Part shown: piece after piece, positions 25,445 to 33,977 of the stretch
Numbering within the stretch: position 1 is the stretch's first letter
Layout of the letters: every line of letters begins with the position of its first letter
Assembly: GCF_003315415.1 (NCBI RefSeq)
Contig: NZ_QNSB01000003.1
Coordinates: 186,001-250,000 of the forward strand
Source of the DNA: Brevibacterium sanguinis
GTDB lineage: Bacteria; Actinomycetota; Actinomycetes; Actinomycetales; Brevibacteriaceae
Direction of reading: 5' to 3'
DNA: 64,000 nucleotides
Made by a program: the position numbers and the translations under genes
Notes under the pieces: model-generated
What the model was told of the DNA's origin: nothing
The model's input: only the letters and a program-made list of their open reading frames with translations
Databases searched by the model: none

Positions 25445-26260
25445 TCACCGGCAGTCGGGGCCTCGAGGGTTCGCGAAGCAGTCATCGTCGACGAGGTAGC
25501 GGTGGAATCGGTAGACGTCGATGGTCAGTTCATTGCTGGCGACGTGGGCGAAACCGTCGATGGGCAGCCATGGTCCGCCGTCGACGGAGAACTCACCGCT
25601 GAACGTCGTCGTCATGACGACGGTCTTCGGTCCGGTCTCCTGGTAGTTGTGTCCGATCTCCGGTTCCTCGCCCGGACGCGGTTTTGATCCCTTCGTCGTC
25701 GTAGTCGCCCCCGTGTTGTCGCCGAAGTCCCAATGATGCTTCTCGGGAGTGACCTTCACGGTGACGTCGTAGGTGAGGAGCGTCATGTCGATATAGCTGA
25801 TGTCGACCTCGGCCCAGAACGCCGCGGGCTTCCCGATGATCGCCCAATCCTCCGGCCACGCGCTGATCGTCGGCGAGGGAATGTCGAAGGTCTGGAACTG
25901 GGATTCCGGAATGCGCGTTGGTGGGTCAGGGCGAACGGGAACACCCGGACCGCCTCCGCCACCGCCGCCATCGGGCGGGTCATAGCAGATGTAGCCCGTC
26001 ACCGCGACGGGGCACTCCGGCTGCCCACCGCCTCCTGATCCACCGTCGCCCGAGCCACCGCCTCCGCCGCCGGAGCCGCCTCCGTCGCTGCCGCCTCCGC
26101 CGCCTCCGGGCGGACCGGGTGGACGAACGGCTTCACATTTACTTGTGTCTCCTAAACTGCACCCTGGACCCGCAAGAACTGGTAGCGCCGGGATAACGGC
26201 GAGAAGTAGGGCTATCGAACAGACTCCAGTAAAAAGTCTCGCGTGCAGGGATTTCAACAT
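25445..26260 (-). CDS. Secreted Gly-rich protein with PKD-like domain
   Basis: About 271 residues. A signal peptide (LFTGVCSIALLLAVIPALPVLA) is followed by a very Gly/Ser-rich linker (about residues 45-105) and a beta-sandwich region with HHWDFGDNTGA, the PKD-type WDFGD turn. It ends with cysteines near both termini (DDDCFANPRGPDC). The ATG at 26260 has GGGAG five bases upstream and overlaps the stop of the upstream lipoprotein by 7 nt; a GTG at 26272 is possible. Function unknown; an exported adhesive or scaffold role would be a guess. Confidence 0.65.
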   Translation of the reverse strand: MLKSLHARLFTGVCSIALLLAVIPALPVLAGPGCSLGDTSKCEAVRPPGPPGGGGGGSDGGGSGGGGGGSGDGGSGGGGQPECPVAVTGYICYDPPDGGGGGGGPGVPVRPDPPTRIPESQFQTFDIPSPTISAWPEDWAIIGKPAAFWAEVDISYIDMTLLTYDVTVKVTPEKHHWDFGDNTGATTTTKGSKPRPGEEPEIGHNYQETGPKTVVMTTTFSGEFSVDGGPWLPIDGFAHVASNELTIDVYRFHRYLVDDDCFANPRGPDCR

Positions 26261-26859
26261 CTCCTCTCCCACAGCTCCTGTCGTTCGACCTTCCAGGTGT
26301 TGTCGTGAATCGAGATCTTATGCTCCATCGTCACGCTACCGTCAGGCTTCGGCGGAGAACTTGCACCCTTGGGAATCATGCTCCACTGTGTCGTGTCAAC
26401 GCAAAAGTGCACTTTTAGTTCAGACGGAGAGCCGCCTGATTCCGCGAGAATATCGACGACGGAAACTTCCTGTGGGTGAATTGATCCTTCGAATGTGGCT
26501 TGGCCAGATTCGATATTGCTCGCTTCTGTGTTGATCGATTTAAGAGCGTCCCCACTGGCGTACTTCGGAAAATCGTTAGTCGCTTCGAAATCACCGGAGT
26601 AGGCTCTGTTGATCGACAGGAAAAAGCCGTCGAACGCCAGCAGCGCCCCTTCGACCGCTTGCTTCTCCTCGGCGGAGAGGTCGAGTTCGGTTTCGTAGGC
26701 AGGGACGGTCGGGGTGGGCTCGGCCGGAGCCGGAAGCGTCGATGTGGGTGCCGCGACGGGCGCATTGGTCTCGCAGCCTGTCAGTGCGAACGCCAGGACG
26801 ATCGCTGCACTCACGCCGGCAGCTCGCACACCTGTCTTCGGGCGATGTTCAGTCGTCAT
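26254..26859 (-). CDS. Hypothetical lipoprotein, partner of the PKD-like protein
   Basis: A 201-residue lipoprotein: hydrophobic signal ending LTGC (Cys near residue 29), a Pro/Thr/Ala spacer (30-55), then LDLSAEEKQAVEGALLAFDGFFLSINRAYSGDF, a helical start resembling small actinobacterial lipoproteins of the NTF2-like kind, and a beta-rich end. The codons are visibly more A/T-rich than in neighbouring genes. It is coupled to the secreted Gly-rich protein by a short overlap. No function can be assigned. Confidence 0.65.
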   Translation of the reverse strand: MTTEHRPKTGVRAAGVSAAIVLAFALTGCETNAPVAAPTSTLPAPAEPTPTVPAYETELDLSAEEKQAVEGALLAFDGFFLSINRAYSGDFEATNDFPKYASGDALKSINTEASNIESGQATFEGSIHPQEVSVVDILAESGGSPSELKVHFCVDTTQWSMIPKGASSPPKPDGSVTMEHKISIHDNTWKVERQELWERRC

Positions 26860-26920
26860 TCCACGCCTCTGTGGTCAGATCCCCGGCACCGTCGCAGGCC
26901 TGATCCGCCTTGCCTTGATG

Positions 26921-26953
26921 CCCCGAATCCTCAGACTATTCGAGAATTCGGGG
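26921..26953 (-). terminator. Hairpin in the gap after the HhH-GPD gene
   Basis: CCCCGAAT (26921-26928) pairs with ATTCGGGG (26946-26953), extended by CTC/GAG after one mismatch. It lies 130 bp downstream of the HhH-GPD gene on the minus strand and about 60 bp upstream of the lipoprotein start. It may separate the two transcripts. Confidence 0.45.
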
Positions 26954-27083
26954 ATTGAGAACAGGCGAAGTTCAATCTGTGGATAACTCGACCCTGAGTC
27001 AGGAGAATACTGCCTGTCGTATTCCGCACGCGGTTCTGGCGTCGTCTTGCCGGACTGTCGACGAGAGGCCCGCCGGTGAGGCG

Positions 27084-27659
27084 TTACTTGGAGGCCTTGG
27101 CGGCGGCCTTCTGCTGCTTCTTGAAGGCGCGGACCTCCTGCAGCGTGTCCTCGTCGATGACATCGGCGATCGATCGGCGGCTGCCTTCGACGCCGTAATC
27201 GCCGGCCGCCTCTCGCCACCCCTCGGCTTCGAGGCCGAACTGCTTGCCCAGCAGCGCGAGGAAGATCTTCGCCTTCTGCTCACCGAAACCGGGCAGCTTC
27301 TTCAGGCGCTTGAGCACCTCGGCGCCGGTCGGGTTCCCCGAGGTCCAGATCGCGGCGGTGTCCCCGTCGTACTCCTCGACGATCTCAGCGGCCATCTTCT
27401 GGACGCGGGCCGCCATCGACTTCGGGAACCGGTGGACGGCGGGTTTGATCGAGAACTTCTCGAGGAACTCGTCCGGGTTCATCTCCGCGATCGTCGCGAC
27501 ATCGAGACCGCCCAGTCGCTCGGCCAACTTCTGCGGACCGGCGAAGGCGATCTCCATCGGGACCTGCTGGTCGAGCAGCATGCCCATGAGCAGTGCGAAA
27601 GGATCGTCGGCGAGGAGCGCATCGGACTTCGGGTCGCCGGACAGGAAGACTGAACTCAT
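27084..27659 (-). CDS. HhH-GPD-type base-excision-repair-like protein
   Basis: A 191-residue protein of the actinobacterial HhH-GPD group. DPFALLMGMLLDQQVPMEIAFAGPQKL is the usual six-helix start and LKKLPGFGEQKAKIFLALLGKQFG is the helix-hairpin-helix with GPD-like loop. The aspartate that normally follows the hairpin in active glycosylases is not evident, so activity is uncertain. The ATG at 27659 lies 37 bp from the divergent YchJ-like gene, 6 nt after a weak CAGTAT box. The end is Lys/Ala-rich. Confidence 0.8.
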   Translation of the reverse strand: MSSVFLSGDPKSDALLADDPFALLMGMLLDQQVPMEIAFAGPQKLAERLGGLDVATIAEMNPDEFLEKFSIKPAVHRFPKSMAARVQKMAAEIVEEYDGDTAAIWTSGNPTGAEVLKRLKKLPGFGEQKAKIFLALLGKQFGLEAEGWREAAGDYGVEGSRRSIADVIDEDTLQEVRAFKKQQKAAAKASK

Positions 27660-27683
27660 GGACCCATACTGACACGTCTTCGC

Positions 27684-27689
27684 TACCAT
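27684..27689 (+). promoter_or_regulatory. -10 box TACCAT of leaderless YchJ-like promoter
   Basis: TACCAT then 6 nt then ATG at 27696, in the 36-bp divergent gap. Confidence 0.6.
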
Positions 27690-27695
27690 CGCCTC

Positions 27696-28073
27696 ATGAT
27701 CTGTCCATGTTCCGGGATGCCGCCCGGCACCGAGTTCGCGCACTGCTGCCGTCCCGCCCTTGACGGCGAAGTCTGGCCGGCCACCGCCGAGGCGCTCATG
27801 CGCTCCCGGTACTCCGCATTCGCGGTGGGGAACACCGACCATCTCTTCCGCACCTGGCACGCGAGAACCCGCCCGCGTGAGATCGAGATCGACCCGGACA
27901 CGACCTGGCTGGGCCTCGACATCGTCGGCACCACGGGAGGGGGACCGGAGGACACCGAAGGGACCGTGCACTTCCGCGCGAAGTACCGCGACAGCCACGG
28001 CGAGCACATCCTCAAGGAGAACTCGACATTCGCCCGCCGGGCCGGCAGATGGGTCTATGTCAGCGCTCTCTGA
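27696..28073 (+). CDS. YchJ/UPF0225 family protein
   Basis: A 125-residue protein. The opening CPCSGMPPGTEFAHCC is the SEC-C-like cysteine motif that can bind zinc. EALMRSRYSAFAVGNTDHLFRTWHARTRP is the hallmark helix of YchJ proteins, followed by an NTF2-like sheet (GTVHFRAKYRD, ENSTFARRAGRWVYV). The molecular function of this family is not settled. Leaderless start. Confidence 0.85.
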   Translation: MICPCSGMPPGTEFAHCCRPALDGEVWPATAEALMRSRYSAFAVGNTDHLFRTWHARTRPREIEIDPDTTWLGLDIVGTTGGGPEDTEGTVHFRAKYRDSHGEHILKENSTFARRAGRWVYVSAL

Positions 28074-28183
28074 GCGCGCGCACCAGCAAGACCTGAGCCG
28101 GAGAGGCGGATGCCGCACCGATCGCACCAGCGGCAGGGAGGCTGAGGAAGCGGGCGAAATGGCCTCGGAAGTTCGCGAGCACG

Positions 28184-28189
28184 TATCCT
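28184..28189 (+). promoter_or_regulatory. Candidate -10 box TATCCT of the phosphoribosyltransferase
   Basis: TATCCT lies 28 nt before the ATG at 28218, which has its own AAAGGAGA ribosome site. This implies a leader of about 20 nt. Confidence 0.5.
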
Positions 28190-28217
28190 GATGGTCCGGG
28201 CAAACAAAGGAGACTCA

Positions 28218-28727
28218 ATGGGCCAGGCCTACCACGCCGATTCGACCGAACTCACCGACAAGGAGATCCTCACGTGGGATACGTTCGGCACCTCCGCCAG
28301 AGAGCTGGCGCAGACCATCGCCGACTCCGACTATGACCCCGAGATCGTCATCGCCATCGCTCGCGGTGGGCTGCTTCCGGCAGGCGCACTTGCCTATGCC
28401 CTGGGCCTCAAACTCTCCGATGCCATCAACGTTGAGTTCTACACCGACGTTCACGAAACCCTTCCCGATCCCATTCTCCTGGCCCCGATGCTCGACATCG
28501 AAGCGATCAAGGGGAAGAAGCTCCTCGTCGTCGACGACGTCGCCGACTCCGGTCGGACCCTGGCACTCGTGCTCGAACTGCTGCGCAAGCACGGCGCCGA
28601 GGCGCAGTCGGCAGTGATCTACTCGAAGTCGGCATCGATCATCGAACCCGACTTCGTGTGGAAGCGGACCGATCAGTGGATCGTCTTCCCCTGGTCCGCA
28701 GAGCCTCCGGTCGAGCCCTCCACGTAA
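28218..28727 (+). CDS. Phosphoribosyltransferase domain protein (xanthine/hypoxanthine-PRTase type)
   Basis: A 169-residue type I PRTase. KKLLVVDDVADSGRTLALVLELL is the PRPP-binding loop (VVDDVADSGRT). VIAIARGGLLPAGALAYALGL is the N-terminal strand-helix with the RGG signature of purine salvage enzymes. WIVFPWS near the end is typical of the Gpt/xanthine-PRTase branch. It transfers ribose-5-phosphate from PRPP to a purine base; the exact base is not certain. The ATG at 28218 follows AAAGGAGA. Confidence 0.85.
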   Translation: MGQAYHADSTELTDKEILTWDTFGTSARELAQTIADSDYDPEIVIAIARGGLLPAGALAYALGLKLSDAINVEFYTDVHETLPDPILLAPMLDIEAIKGKKLLVVDDVADSGRTLALVLELLRKHGAEAQSAVIYSKSASIIEPDFVWKRTDQWIVFPWSAEPPVEPST

Positions 28728-28731
28728 CCCC

Positions 28732-30042
28732 ATGGAGGTCTGGCGGGACATCGATGCCCCGTGCGGACGGATCCGGACCTACCGCGACGGCCAGGTGATC
28801 CGCGCCCGGGGGATCCGCTACGCACGCGCGGCCCGATTCGCTCCGCCTGCCGACGAGGAACGCACCGATTTCATCGACGCGCTCGGTCCCGGTCCCGCCT
28901 GCCCTCAGCCCAAGCGCGACCCGAACGCGGAGATGAGCTTCGACCAGATTGGCGACCTGCCGATGAGCGAGGACTGCCTGCGCGTGAGCGTGACCATGCC
29001 GGCCGATCCCGAGCCCTCGGCCGGTGGCACCACCCTGCCGGTCCTCGTCTGGATTCACGGCGGCGCCTACGTGGCCGGGGCCGGGGATGCGGAGATCTAC
29101 GACCCTCGCGCCCTCGTCGAGGAGCAGAGCCTCATCGTCGTCTCCGTGACCTACCGCCTCGGCGTGCTCGGCTTCCTGGGCACCGGGAAGCCGGAGCACG
29201 CGAACCTCGGACTGCTCGACCAGATCTCCGCACTGCGCTGGGTCCAGCGCAACATCGCGGCCTTCGGCGGCGACCCGAACAATGTGACGATCGCCGGGCA
29301 GAGCGCCGGAGCCGACGCCTGCGCCCACCTGATGATCGCCGAGGGGACCGCTGGTCTGTTCTCGCGCGTGATCATGCCCTCACCGCCTCTCGGTCTCTCC
29401 GGGGGAACCGAGTCGATGAACTGGGCGATGGCGAAGGTCACCCGCAGGATCGACCCAGACGCTCCCATCGGGGACATCCTCAAGGCCCAGGAGGAGGTCC
29501 ACAGGGCCGCTCTCGTCGGCGGGCTGCACGCGGGCATGTGCTTCGGCATCCGCTACGGCACCCACCCGCTGCCGCCGCGGTCGGAGACCGGCGAGGCCTG
29601 GTCCCAGTCGGCCCGGAAGCACGACATCCTCATGACCCGCACAGAACGCGAGATCGCCTTCTTCGCCGGTTTCGTCCCCGCCCTGCGCCGGCTCCACCAG
29701 GGCCATGTCACCCTGCCGATGGTCGAATCGCTCATCTCCGGGATCACCTCGGCCGTCTACACCCGCGCCGGCAAGGAGTTCTACGATCGGCACCGGATGG
29801 CCGGCGGCCAGGGTGCGAGGCTCCTCATCGTCTCCCGCGGCGACGGAACCTTCTTCGACGCCGCGCATTCGGGCGATCTGCCTCTCATCTTCCCTGGCGA
29901 CATATGGCACGAGTCGTTCCTCGACTACGGAGAGATGGCCGGGCTCGCCGGACCGGAGCTGCGCACCATCTGGGGACGATTCGCCCACTTGGGAGTGCTG
30001 CCGCGCCTGCCCGTGCCCGGGCTCATCGACATCCTCGGCTGA
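28732..30042 (+). CDS. Type-B carboxylesterase
   Basis: A 436-residue carboxylesterase/lipase-like alpha/beta hydrolase. LPVLVWIHGGAYVAGAG gives the oxyanion hole. VTIAGQSAGADACAHLM carries the nucleophile serine in G-x-S-A-G, and AAHSGDLPLIF holds the C-terminal histidine, as in AHSxELPYVF of the family. It is shorter than typical 500-residue members, so the acid-residue lobe is compact. It follows the phosphoribosyltransferase by 4 bp and is probably co-transcribed. Natural ester unknown. Confidence 0.87.
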   Translation: MEVWRDIDAPCGRIRTYRDGQVIRARGIRYARAARFAPPADEERTDFIDALGPGPACPQPKRDPNAEMSFDQIGDLPMSEDCLRVSVTMPADPEPSAGGTTLPVLVWIHGGAYVAGAGDAEIYDPRALVEEQSLIVVSVTYRLGVLGFLGTGKPEHANLGLLDQISALRWVQRNIAAFGGDPNNVTIAGQSAGADACAHLMIAEGTAGLFSRVIMPSPPLGLSGGTESMNWAMAKVTRRIDPDAPIGDILKAQEEVHRAALVGGLHAGMCFGIRYGTHPLPPRSETGEAWSQSARKHDILMTRTEREIAFFAGFVPALRRLHQGHVTLPMVESLISGITSAVYTRAGKEFYDRHRMAGGQGARLLIVSRGDGTFFDAAHSGDLPLIFPGDIWHESFLDYGEMAGLAGPELRTIWGRFAHLGVLPRLPVPGLIDILG

Positions 30043-30090
30043 GCGGAACCGGACGGATACTCCTGCCGCACCATTTGTCGCGACCTCAAC

Positions 30091-30186
30091 GTGTCTGCGC
30101 GAGGTTTGCACCGGTCGCGCAGACACTTCCGGGTCGGGGGCACGAACCAACTTGCACGAAGACATCGCGCAGACGCTTTCGGGTCG
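30091..30186. repeat. Palindrome with an extra copy of one arm
   Basis: GTGTCTGCGCGA (30091-30102) and its exact complement (30115-30126) form a 12-bp hairpin 49 bp after the esterase stop. The right arm plus flank, TCGCGCAGACACTTCCGGGT (from 30115), recurs 50 bp later at 30165-30186 with two mismatches over 22 nt. It may be a terminator or a mobile palindromic repeat. Confidence 0.7.
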
Positions 30187-30245
30187 CGGTCGCGGCTCGC
30201 AGGAACGGCGGAGCCCGGCCACATCGCACTGTCCGCGGGCTCGGC

Positions 30246-30251
30246 TAGATT
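30246..30251 (+). promoter_or_regulatory. -10 box TAGATT of leaderless AlkZ-like promoter
   Basis: TAGATT then 6 nt then ATG at 30258. Confidence 0.6.
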
Positions 30252-30257
30252 GGTGCC

Positions 30258-31355
30258 ATGGATGCCCACCTGGTCTCGGCCGCACGGATGCTCTCGCTCG
30301 GCCTCGTTCACGACGGGGAGCCGACGACGCCTGCCGAGGTGGTCCGCTCCCTCGGCTGTCTGCAGGCCCAAGCGCTCGGCGGGGCGCTCGTGTCGATCGC
30401 CCTGCGGACCGGCAGCGATTCGCTCGACGAGGTGCGCGCCGCCTTCGACTCCGGCGCCATCGTGCGCACGTGGACTCAGCGCGGCACCATCCACATCGCC
30501 CCGGCCGTCGACGTCGGCTGGATCCTCGGCCTGACCGCCGAGCGCCTCATGCGCTCCGAGGCGAAACGGCGTGAGCACTTCGGCGTCGACGAGGCGATGC
30601 TCGACGCGGCCGCCCAGCTGGCCGAGACCGCGATCGCAGAGCGGGGACCGCTGAGCCGCACGGAACTGCTCGAGGTGTTCGACCCCCTCGTCGCGGGCGG
30701 ACGCGAAGGCGAGGAGTACGGGCGCCAACGCTACCTGCTCACGACGCTGTCCATGCGCGGCGTCCTCATCCAGGGTCCCTGCCTCGACGGCAAGGACGAG
30801 CTGCGGTTCGCCCTGACCTCCAGCTGGATCCCTGAGCCCACCCGCCTCGAACATGACGACGCCCTGCGGGAGTGGCTGCGCCGCTACGTGCTCAGCCACG
30901 GTCCTGTCACCCTCGACGACGCCGCACGATGGACCGGGCTGCCGAAGACCCAGTGCCGTGGAGCGATCGCTGCGCTGCGCGAGGAGGGAGACATCGTGGG
31001 CACGACGATCGACGAGCGGGAGTTCTTCTGCGCCCCGGATCTCGAGGACCGACTGTCGGACTGTGCCGAGGCGGCCCGCGAGGTGTTCCTCCTGCCGGGA
31101 TTCGACGAGCTCATCCTCGGCTACAAGGACCGGAGCTTCACCCTGCACCCGAGGCATGAGAAGGCCGTCGTCCCCGGCGGCAACGGGATGTTCAAGAACA
31201 CCGTCATCGAGGACACCCGGGCGCGCGCCACCTGGAAGAAGAGCCCGCGCAGGACCGGACCGCCCCTGGTCATCGAACCCCTCGAGGGGGAGAGCGTCGA
31301 CGTCGAACGGGCTCAGGAGACGGCGGCGCGCCATCCGGCCTTCGTGCGGGTGTGA
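30258..31355 (+). CDS. Winged-helix AlkZ/YcaQ-like DNA glycosylase family protein
   Basis: A 365-residue HTH_42 protein. The QAQ triad at residues 36-38 (SLGCLQAQALGG) matches the Q-phi-Q catalytic motif of AlkZ/YcaQ enzymes that unhook interstrand DNA crosslinks. VRTWTQRGTIHIAP is the conserved beta-hairpin loop, and FLLPGFDELILGYKDR is the C-terminal signature. Winged helices occupy the middle. DNA repair activity is inferred from the motif. Leaderless start; only 6 bp to the lipid-kinase-like gene. Confidence 0.83.
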   Translation: MDAHLVSAARMLSLGLVHDGEPTTPAEVVRSLGCLQAQALGGALVSIALRTGSDSLDEVRAAFDSGAIVRTWTQRGTIHIAPAVDVGWILGLTAERLMRSEAKRREHFGVDEAMLDAAAQLAETAIAERGPLSRTELLEVFDPLVAGGREGEEYGRQRYLLTTLSMRGVLIQGPCLDGKDELRFALTSSWIPEPTRLEHDDALREWLRRYVLSHGPVTLDDAARWTGLPKTQCRGAIAALREEGDIVGTTIDEREFFCAPDLEDRLSDCAEAAREVFLLPGFDELILGYKDRSFTLHPRHEKAVVPGGNGMFKNTVIEDTRARATWKKSPRRTGPPLVIEPLEGESVDVERAQETAARHPAFVRV

Positions 31356-31361
31356 GGACCA

Positions 31362-32297
31362 GTGCGCTTCGGGATCATCGTCAATCCGCGCCACCGACGC
31401 AGCGACCGGGCCGAATCGGTCCTCGTCGATGAGCTGAATGCCCTGGGAGCGCGGTACCGCACGATCACGACCTCGGTGTCCTGGCCGGGTGGGCGGCAGG
31501 CCCGAGAGCTCCTCGACTGGGGTGCCGACAACCTCATCGTCCTCGGCGGTGACGGAACGCTGCGGGCCGTCGCCCCCGAGGTCGCGGGGACGGGCGTGCC
31601 CGTGCTCATCGTCCCGACGGGCAGCGCCAACGTCCTCGCCCGGCACCTGCGCCTCAACCACCGCGGCGGGACGATGGTGGAAGTGCCGGTCAACGAGGCC
31701 GAGTACGTCACGGCCGACGGTCGTCGAGCTCGCGAGGCCTTCGTCTCGATGGCGGGCATCGGAGGAGACGCCGAGGCGGTCGCCGGGCAGCGGCATGTAT
31801 CCGGGATCCCCGGGTACGTCTGGGGCGCCCTCCGGGCCCTCCTGTCACCCGGCGCGGACATGGCGATCACGCCCCGTCCGTCAACCCTGCCCGCAGACGC
31901 CGGAATGACCGTGACGGGCCGCCTCTGGTCGGTCATGGCCGCGAAGGTCTCGCACCCGGCCGGTCCAGTGGCGGTCTTCCCGCGCGCCGAGGCGACCGGG
32001 CAGCTCTTCGAGTTCCTCGCCGTTCGCCTCGACGAGGCGGACGCGGCAGGGGCCGCGGCGGGGAAGCAGTCGGCCGTCGGGCAGCGTCTGGCGATGTGGG
32101 CGCGGATCGCCGGTGACGGGATCGCAGGCGCTCCCGAGCGCAACCGGTCGCTCGATTACTGGTCCGGAACCGGCCCGCGCGTCGTCGTCGACGGGTCCGC
32201 GCCCGCGCACCTCGATGGGGATCTCATCGGCAAATGCCGGGAGCTCTCGGTGCGGGCGGGCGATAAGCGGCTCCTGCTCATCGTGCCCGACTTCTGA
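31362..32297 (+). CDS. Diacylglycerol-kinase-family lipid kinase
   Basis: A 311-residue DAGK catalytic-domain protein. FGIIVNPRHRR at the start, LIVLGGDGTLRAVAPEV (the GGDGT nucleotide loop, near residues 62-66) and VPVLIVPTGSANVLARHL (the usual GTxNxxAR variant) define the fold. It should phosphorylate a lipid or sphingoid-type alcohol with ATP. In actinobacteria related enzymes act in phospholipid or glycolipid metabolism. GTG start with GAGGA 3 nt upstream. Confidence 0.87.
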   Translation: MRFGIIVNPRHRRSDRAESVLVDELNALGARYRTITTSVSWPGGRQARELLDWGADNLIVLGGDGTLRAVAPEVAGTGVPVLIVPTGSANVLARHLRLNHRGGTMVEVPVNEAEYVTADGRRAREAFVSMAGIGGDAEAVAGQRHVSGIPGYVWGALRALLSPGADMAITPRPSTLPADAGMTVTGRLWSVMAAKVSHPAGPVAVFPRAEATGQLFEFLAVRLDEADAAGAAAGKQSAVGQRLAMWARIAGDGIAGAPERNRSLDYWSGTGPRVVVDGSAPAHLDGDLIGKCRELSVRAGDKRLLLIVPDF

Positions 32298-32391
32298 GCA
32301 GACGCAGCGTCTGCCGCATGTCCCGGCTCGCAACCGCGCGCCAACGTCGCAGCCGCGCGCTTCGCAGCCGCGGCCCGTCCCACGGTCGACC

Positions 32392-33966
32392 CTAGCGGCG
32401 GCGGCGAGAGGTGCCGAAGAGACCGCGGGCGATCTCACGCGCCGCGGTGCGGGTGAACTGCTTGAACGCCGAGGACTGGACGACCTGGGTGAAGAGGTTA
32501 GTCTCGTCCTTCTTCGATTGCGACGGCCCCGACCCTCGCCGGTCGGTCGGCACCTCGGGAACCTCGACCCGCGACGGTTCGGCTTCGGTCGGGGTCTCCT
32601 CGGCGGAGACCTGAGCGCCCTTCTCGAGCCGGGCCGTGAGGATCTCCCGCGCGGATTCCCGGTCGACGGTCTCACCGTACTTCGCGAACTGCGGCGACGC
32701 CCTCACCGCCGCGCGGACCTCATCCTCGCCCATCGGACCGATCTTCGACTCCGGTGCCCGCAGCCGAGTGGGCGCGACGGGCGTCGGTGCGCCCTCGGGG
32801 TCCATGACGGTGACGACGGCCTCGCCGATGCCGAGCGTGGTCAGCATCTCCTCGAGGTCGAAGTCGGACTTCGGGAACGTCTGCACCGTCGCCTTGAGGG
32901 CCTTCGCGTCGTTGGGGGTGTGGGCGCGCAGCTGATGCTGGATCCGCGACCCGAGCTGGGCGAGCACGTCGTCGGGAACATCGCCGGGGGTCTGGGTGAC
33001 GAAGAAGACGCCCACTCCCTTCGATCGGATGAGTCGAACCGTCTGCGTCACCGACTGGAGGAACGCCTTCGATGCATCGGCGAAGAGCAGGTGCGCCTCG
33101 TCGAAGAAGAACACGAGGGACGGCTTGTCGGCATCGCCGACCTCCGGCAGGTCCTGGAACAGGTCCGCGAGCAGCCACATGAGGAACGTCGAGAACAGGG
33201 CGGGGGACTGGCTGAGCTTCTGGAGCTCGAGGACGGAGACGATGCCGGCACCGTTGTCGTCGACCCGGAGAAGGTCCGCGGTGTCGAACTCCGGTTCGCC
33301 GAAGAACACGTCACCGCCCTGCGCGGAGAGCTCGGAGATCTTGCGCAGGATCACCCCGACGCTCGCCTTCGATGCTCCGCCGATCCCCGCGAGGTCCTCC
33401 TTGCCCTCCGCGGAGGTGAGGAAGCCCAGCAGCGACTGCAGATCACTGAGATCGAGCAGAGTCAGCCCCGACTTGTCGGCGTAATGGAAGACCAGCGAGA
33501 GGACGGATTCCTGAGTGTCGTTGAGCTCGAGGACCTTCGACAGCAGGATCGGCCCGAAGGAGGTGACGGTGGCACGCAGGGGAGTGCCCAGGCCCGAATC
33601 GCCGAGCGTGTAGAACTCCGTCGGATTCGCCGAGGCGGCCCACTCCTGTCCGGCCGCCTCGAGACGCTTGGTCAGCTTGTCCGAGGCGACCCCGGGAGCG
33701 CCGATGCCCGAGAGGTCGCCTTTGATGTCGGAGGCGAAGACCGGGACGCCGGCGCGTGAGAGCTGCTCGGCGAGCACCTGAAGGGTGACGGTCTTGCCGG
33801 TGCCCGTGGCCCCGGCGATGAGCCCGTGCCGGTTGAGCATCGACAGCGGAATGCCGATGGGCACGTCCTTGACGGGGGCGTCGCCATCGAGGGCGACCCC
33901 CAGCTCCAAAGTGGGCGAATCGAAGGTGTAGCCGGCGCGGATCTGCGCAACTGTGTCGGAGGTCAT
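32392..33966 (-). CDS. HerA-like ATPase with DUF853 domain
   Basis: A 524-residue P-loop protein. HGLIAGATGTGKTVTLQVLAEQL is Walker A, LVFFFDEAHLLF is Walker B, and FFVTQTPGDVPDDVLAQLGSRIQHQLRAHTPND is the sensor region of the HerA/FtsK-like bacterial DUF853 family. The C-terminal 80 residues are charged and probably disordered, then a helix (FKQFTRTAAREIARGLFG). Role unknown; DNA- or protein-translocating activity is inferred only from the fold. The start may also be the in-frame ATG at 33975. It ends next to the pdxT gene. Confidence 0.85.
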   Translation of the reverse strand: MTSDTVAQIRAGYTFDSPTLELGVALDGDAPVKDVPIGIPLSMLNRHGLIAGATGTGKTVTLQVLAEQLSRAGVPVFASDIKGDLSGIGAPGVASDKLTKRLEAAGQEWAASANPTEFYTLGDSGLGTPLRATVTSFGPILLSKVLELNDTQESVLSLVFHYADKSGLTLLDLSDLQSLLGFLTSAEGKEDLAGIGGASKASVGVILRKISELSAQGGDVFFGEPEFDTADLLRVDDNGAGIVSVLELQKLSQSPALFSTFLMWLLADLFQDLPEVGDADKPSLVFFFDEAHLLFADASKAFLQSVTQTVRLIRSKGVGVFFVTQTPGDVPDDVLAQLGSRIQHQLRAHTPNDAKALKATVQTFPKSDFDLEEMLTTLGIGEAVVTVMDPEGAPTPVAPTRLRAPESKIGPMGEDEVRAAVRASPQFAKYGETVDRESAREILTARLEKGAQVSAEETPTEAEPSRVEVPEVPTDRRGSGPSQSKKDETNLFTQVVQSSAFKQFTRTAAREIARGLFGTSRRRR

Positions 33967-33977
33967 AGACCCCATCT

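Noticed and set aside
26140..26620. Genomic island with integrase or att sites
   Set aside because: The lower G+C is limited to the two small secreted genes; no integrase, tRNA or direct-repeat boundary was found.
32392..33966. HerA-like ATPase as part of a defence system
   Set aside because: No SIR2, NurA or DUF4297 partner is adjacent. It has DUF853 motifs and its neighbours are pdxT/pdxS and a lipid kinase, so a housekeeping role is more likely.
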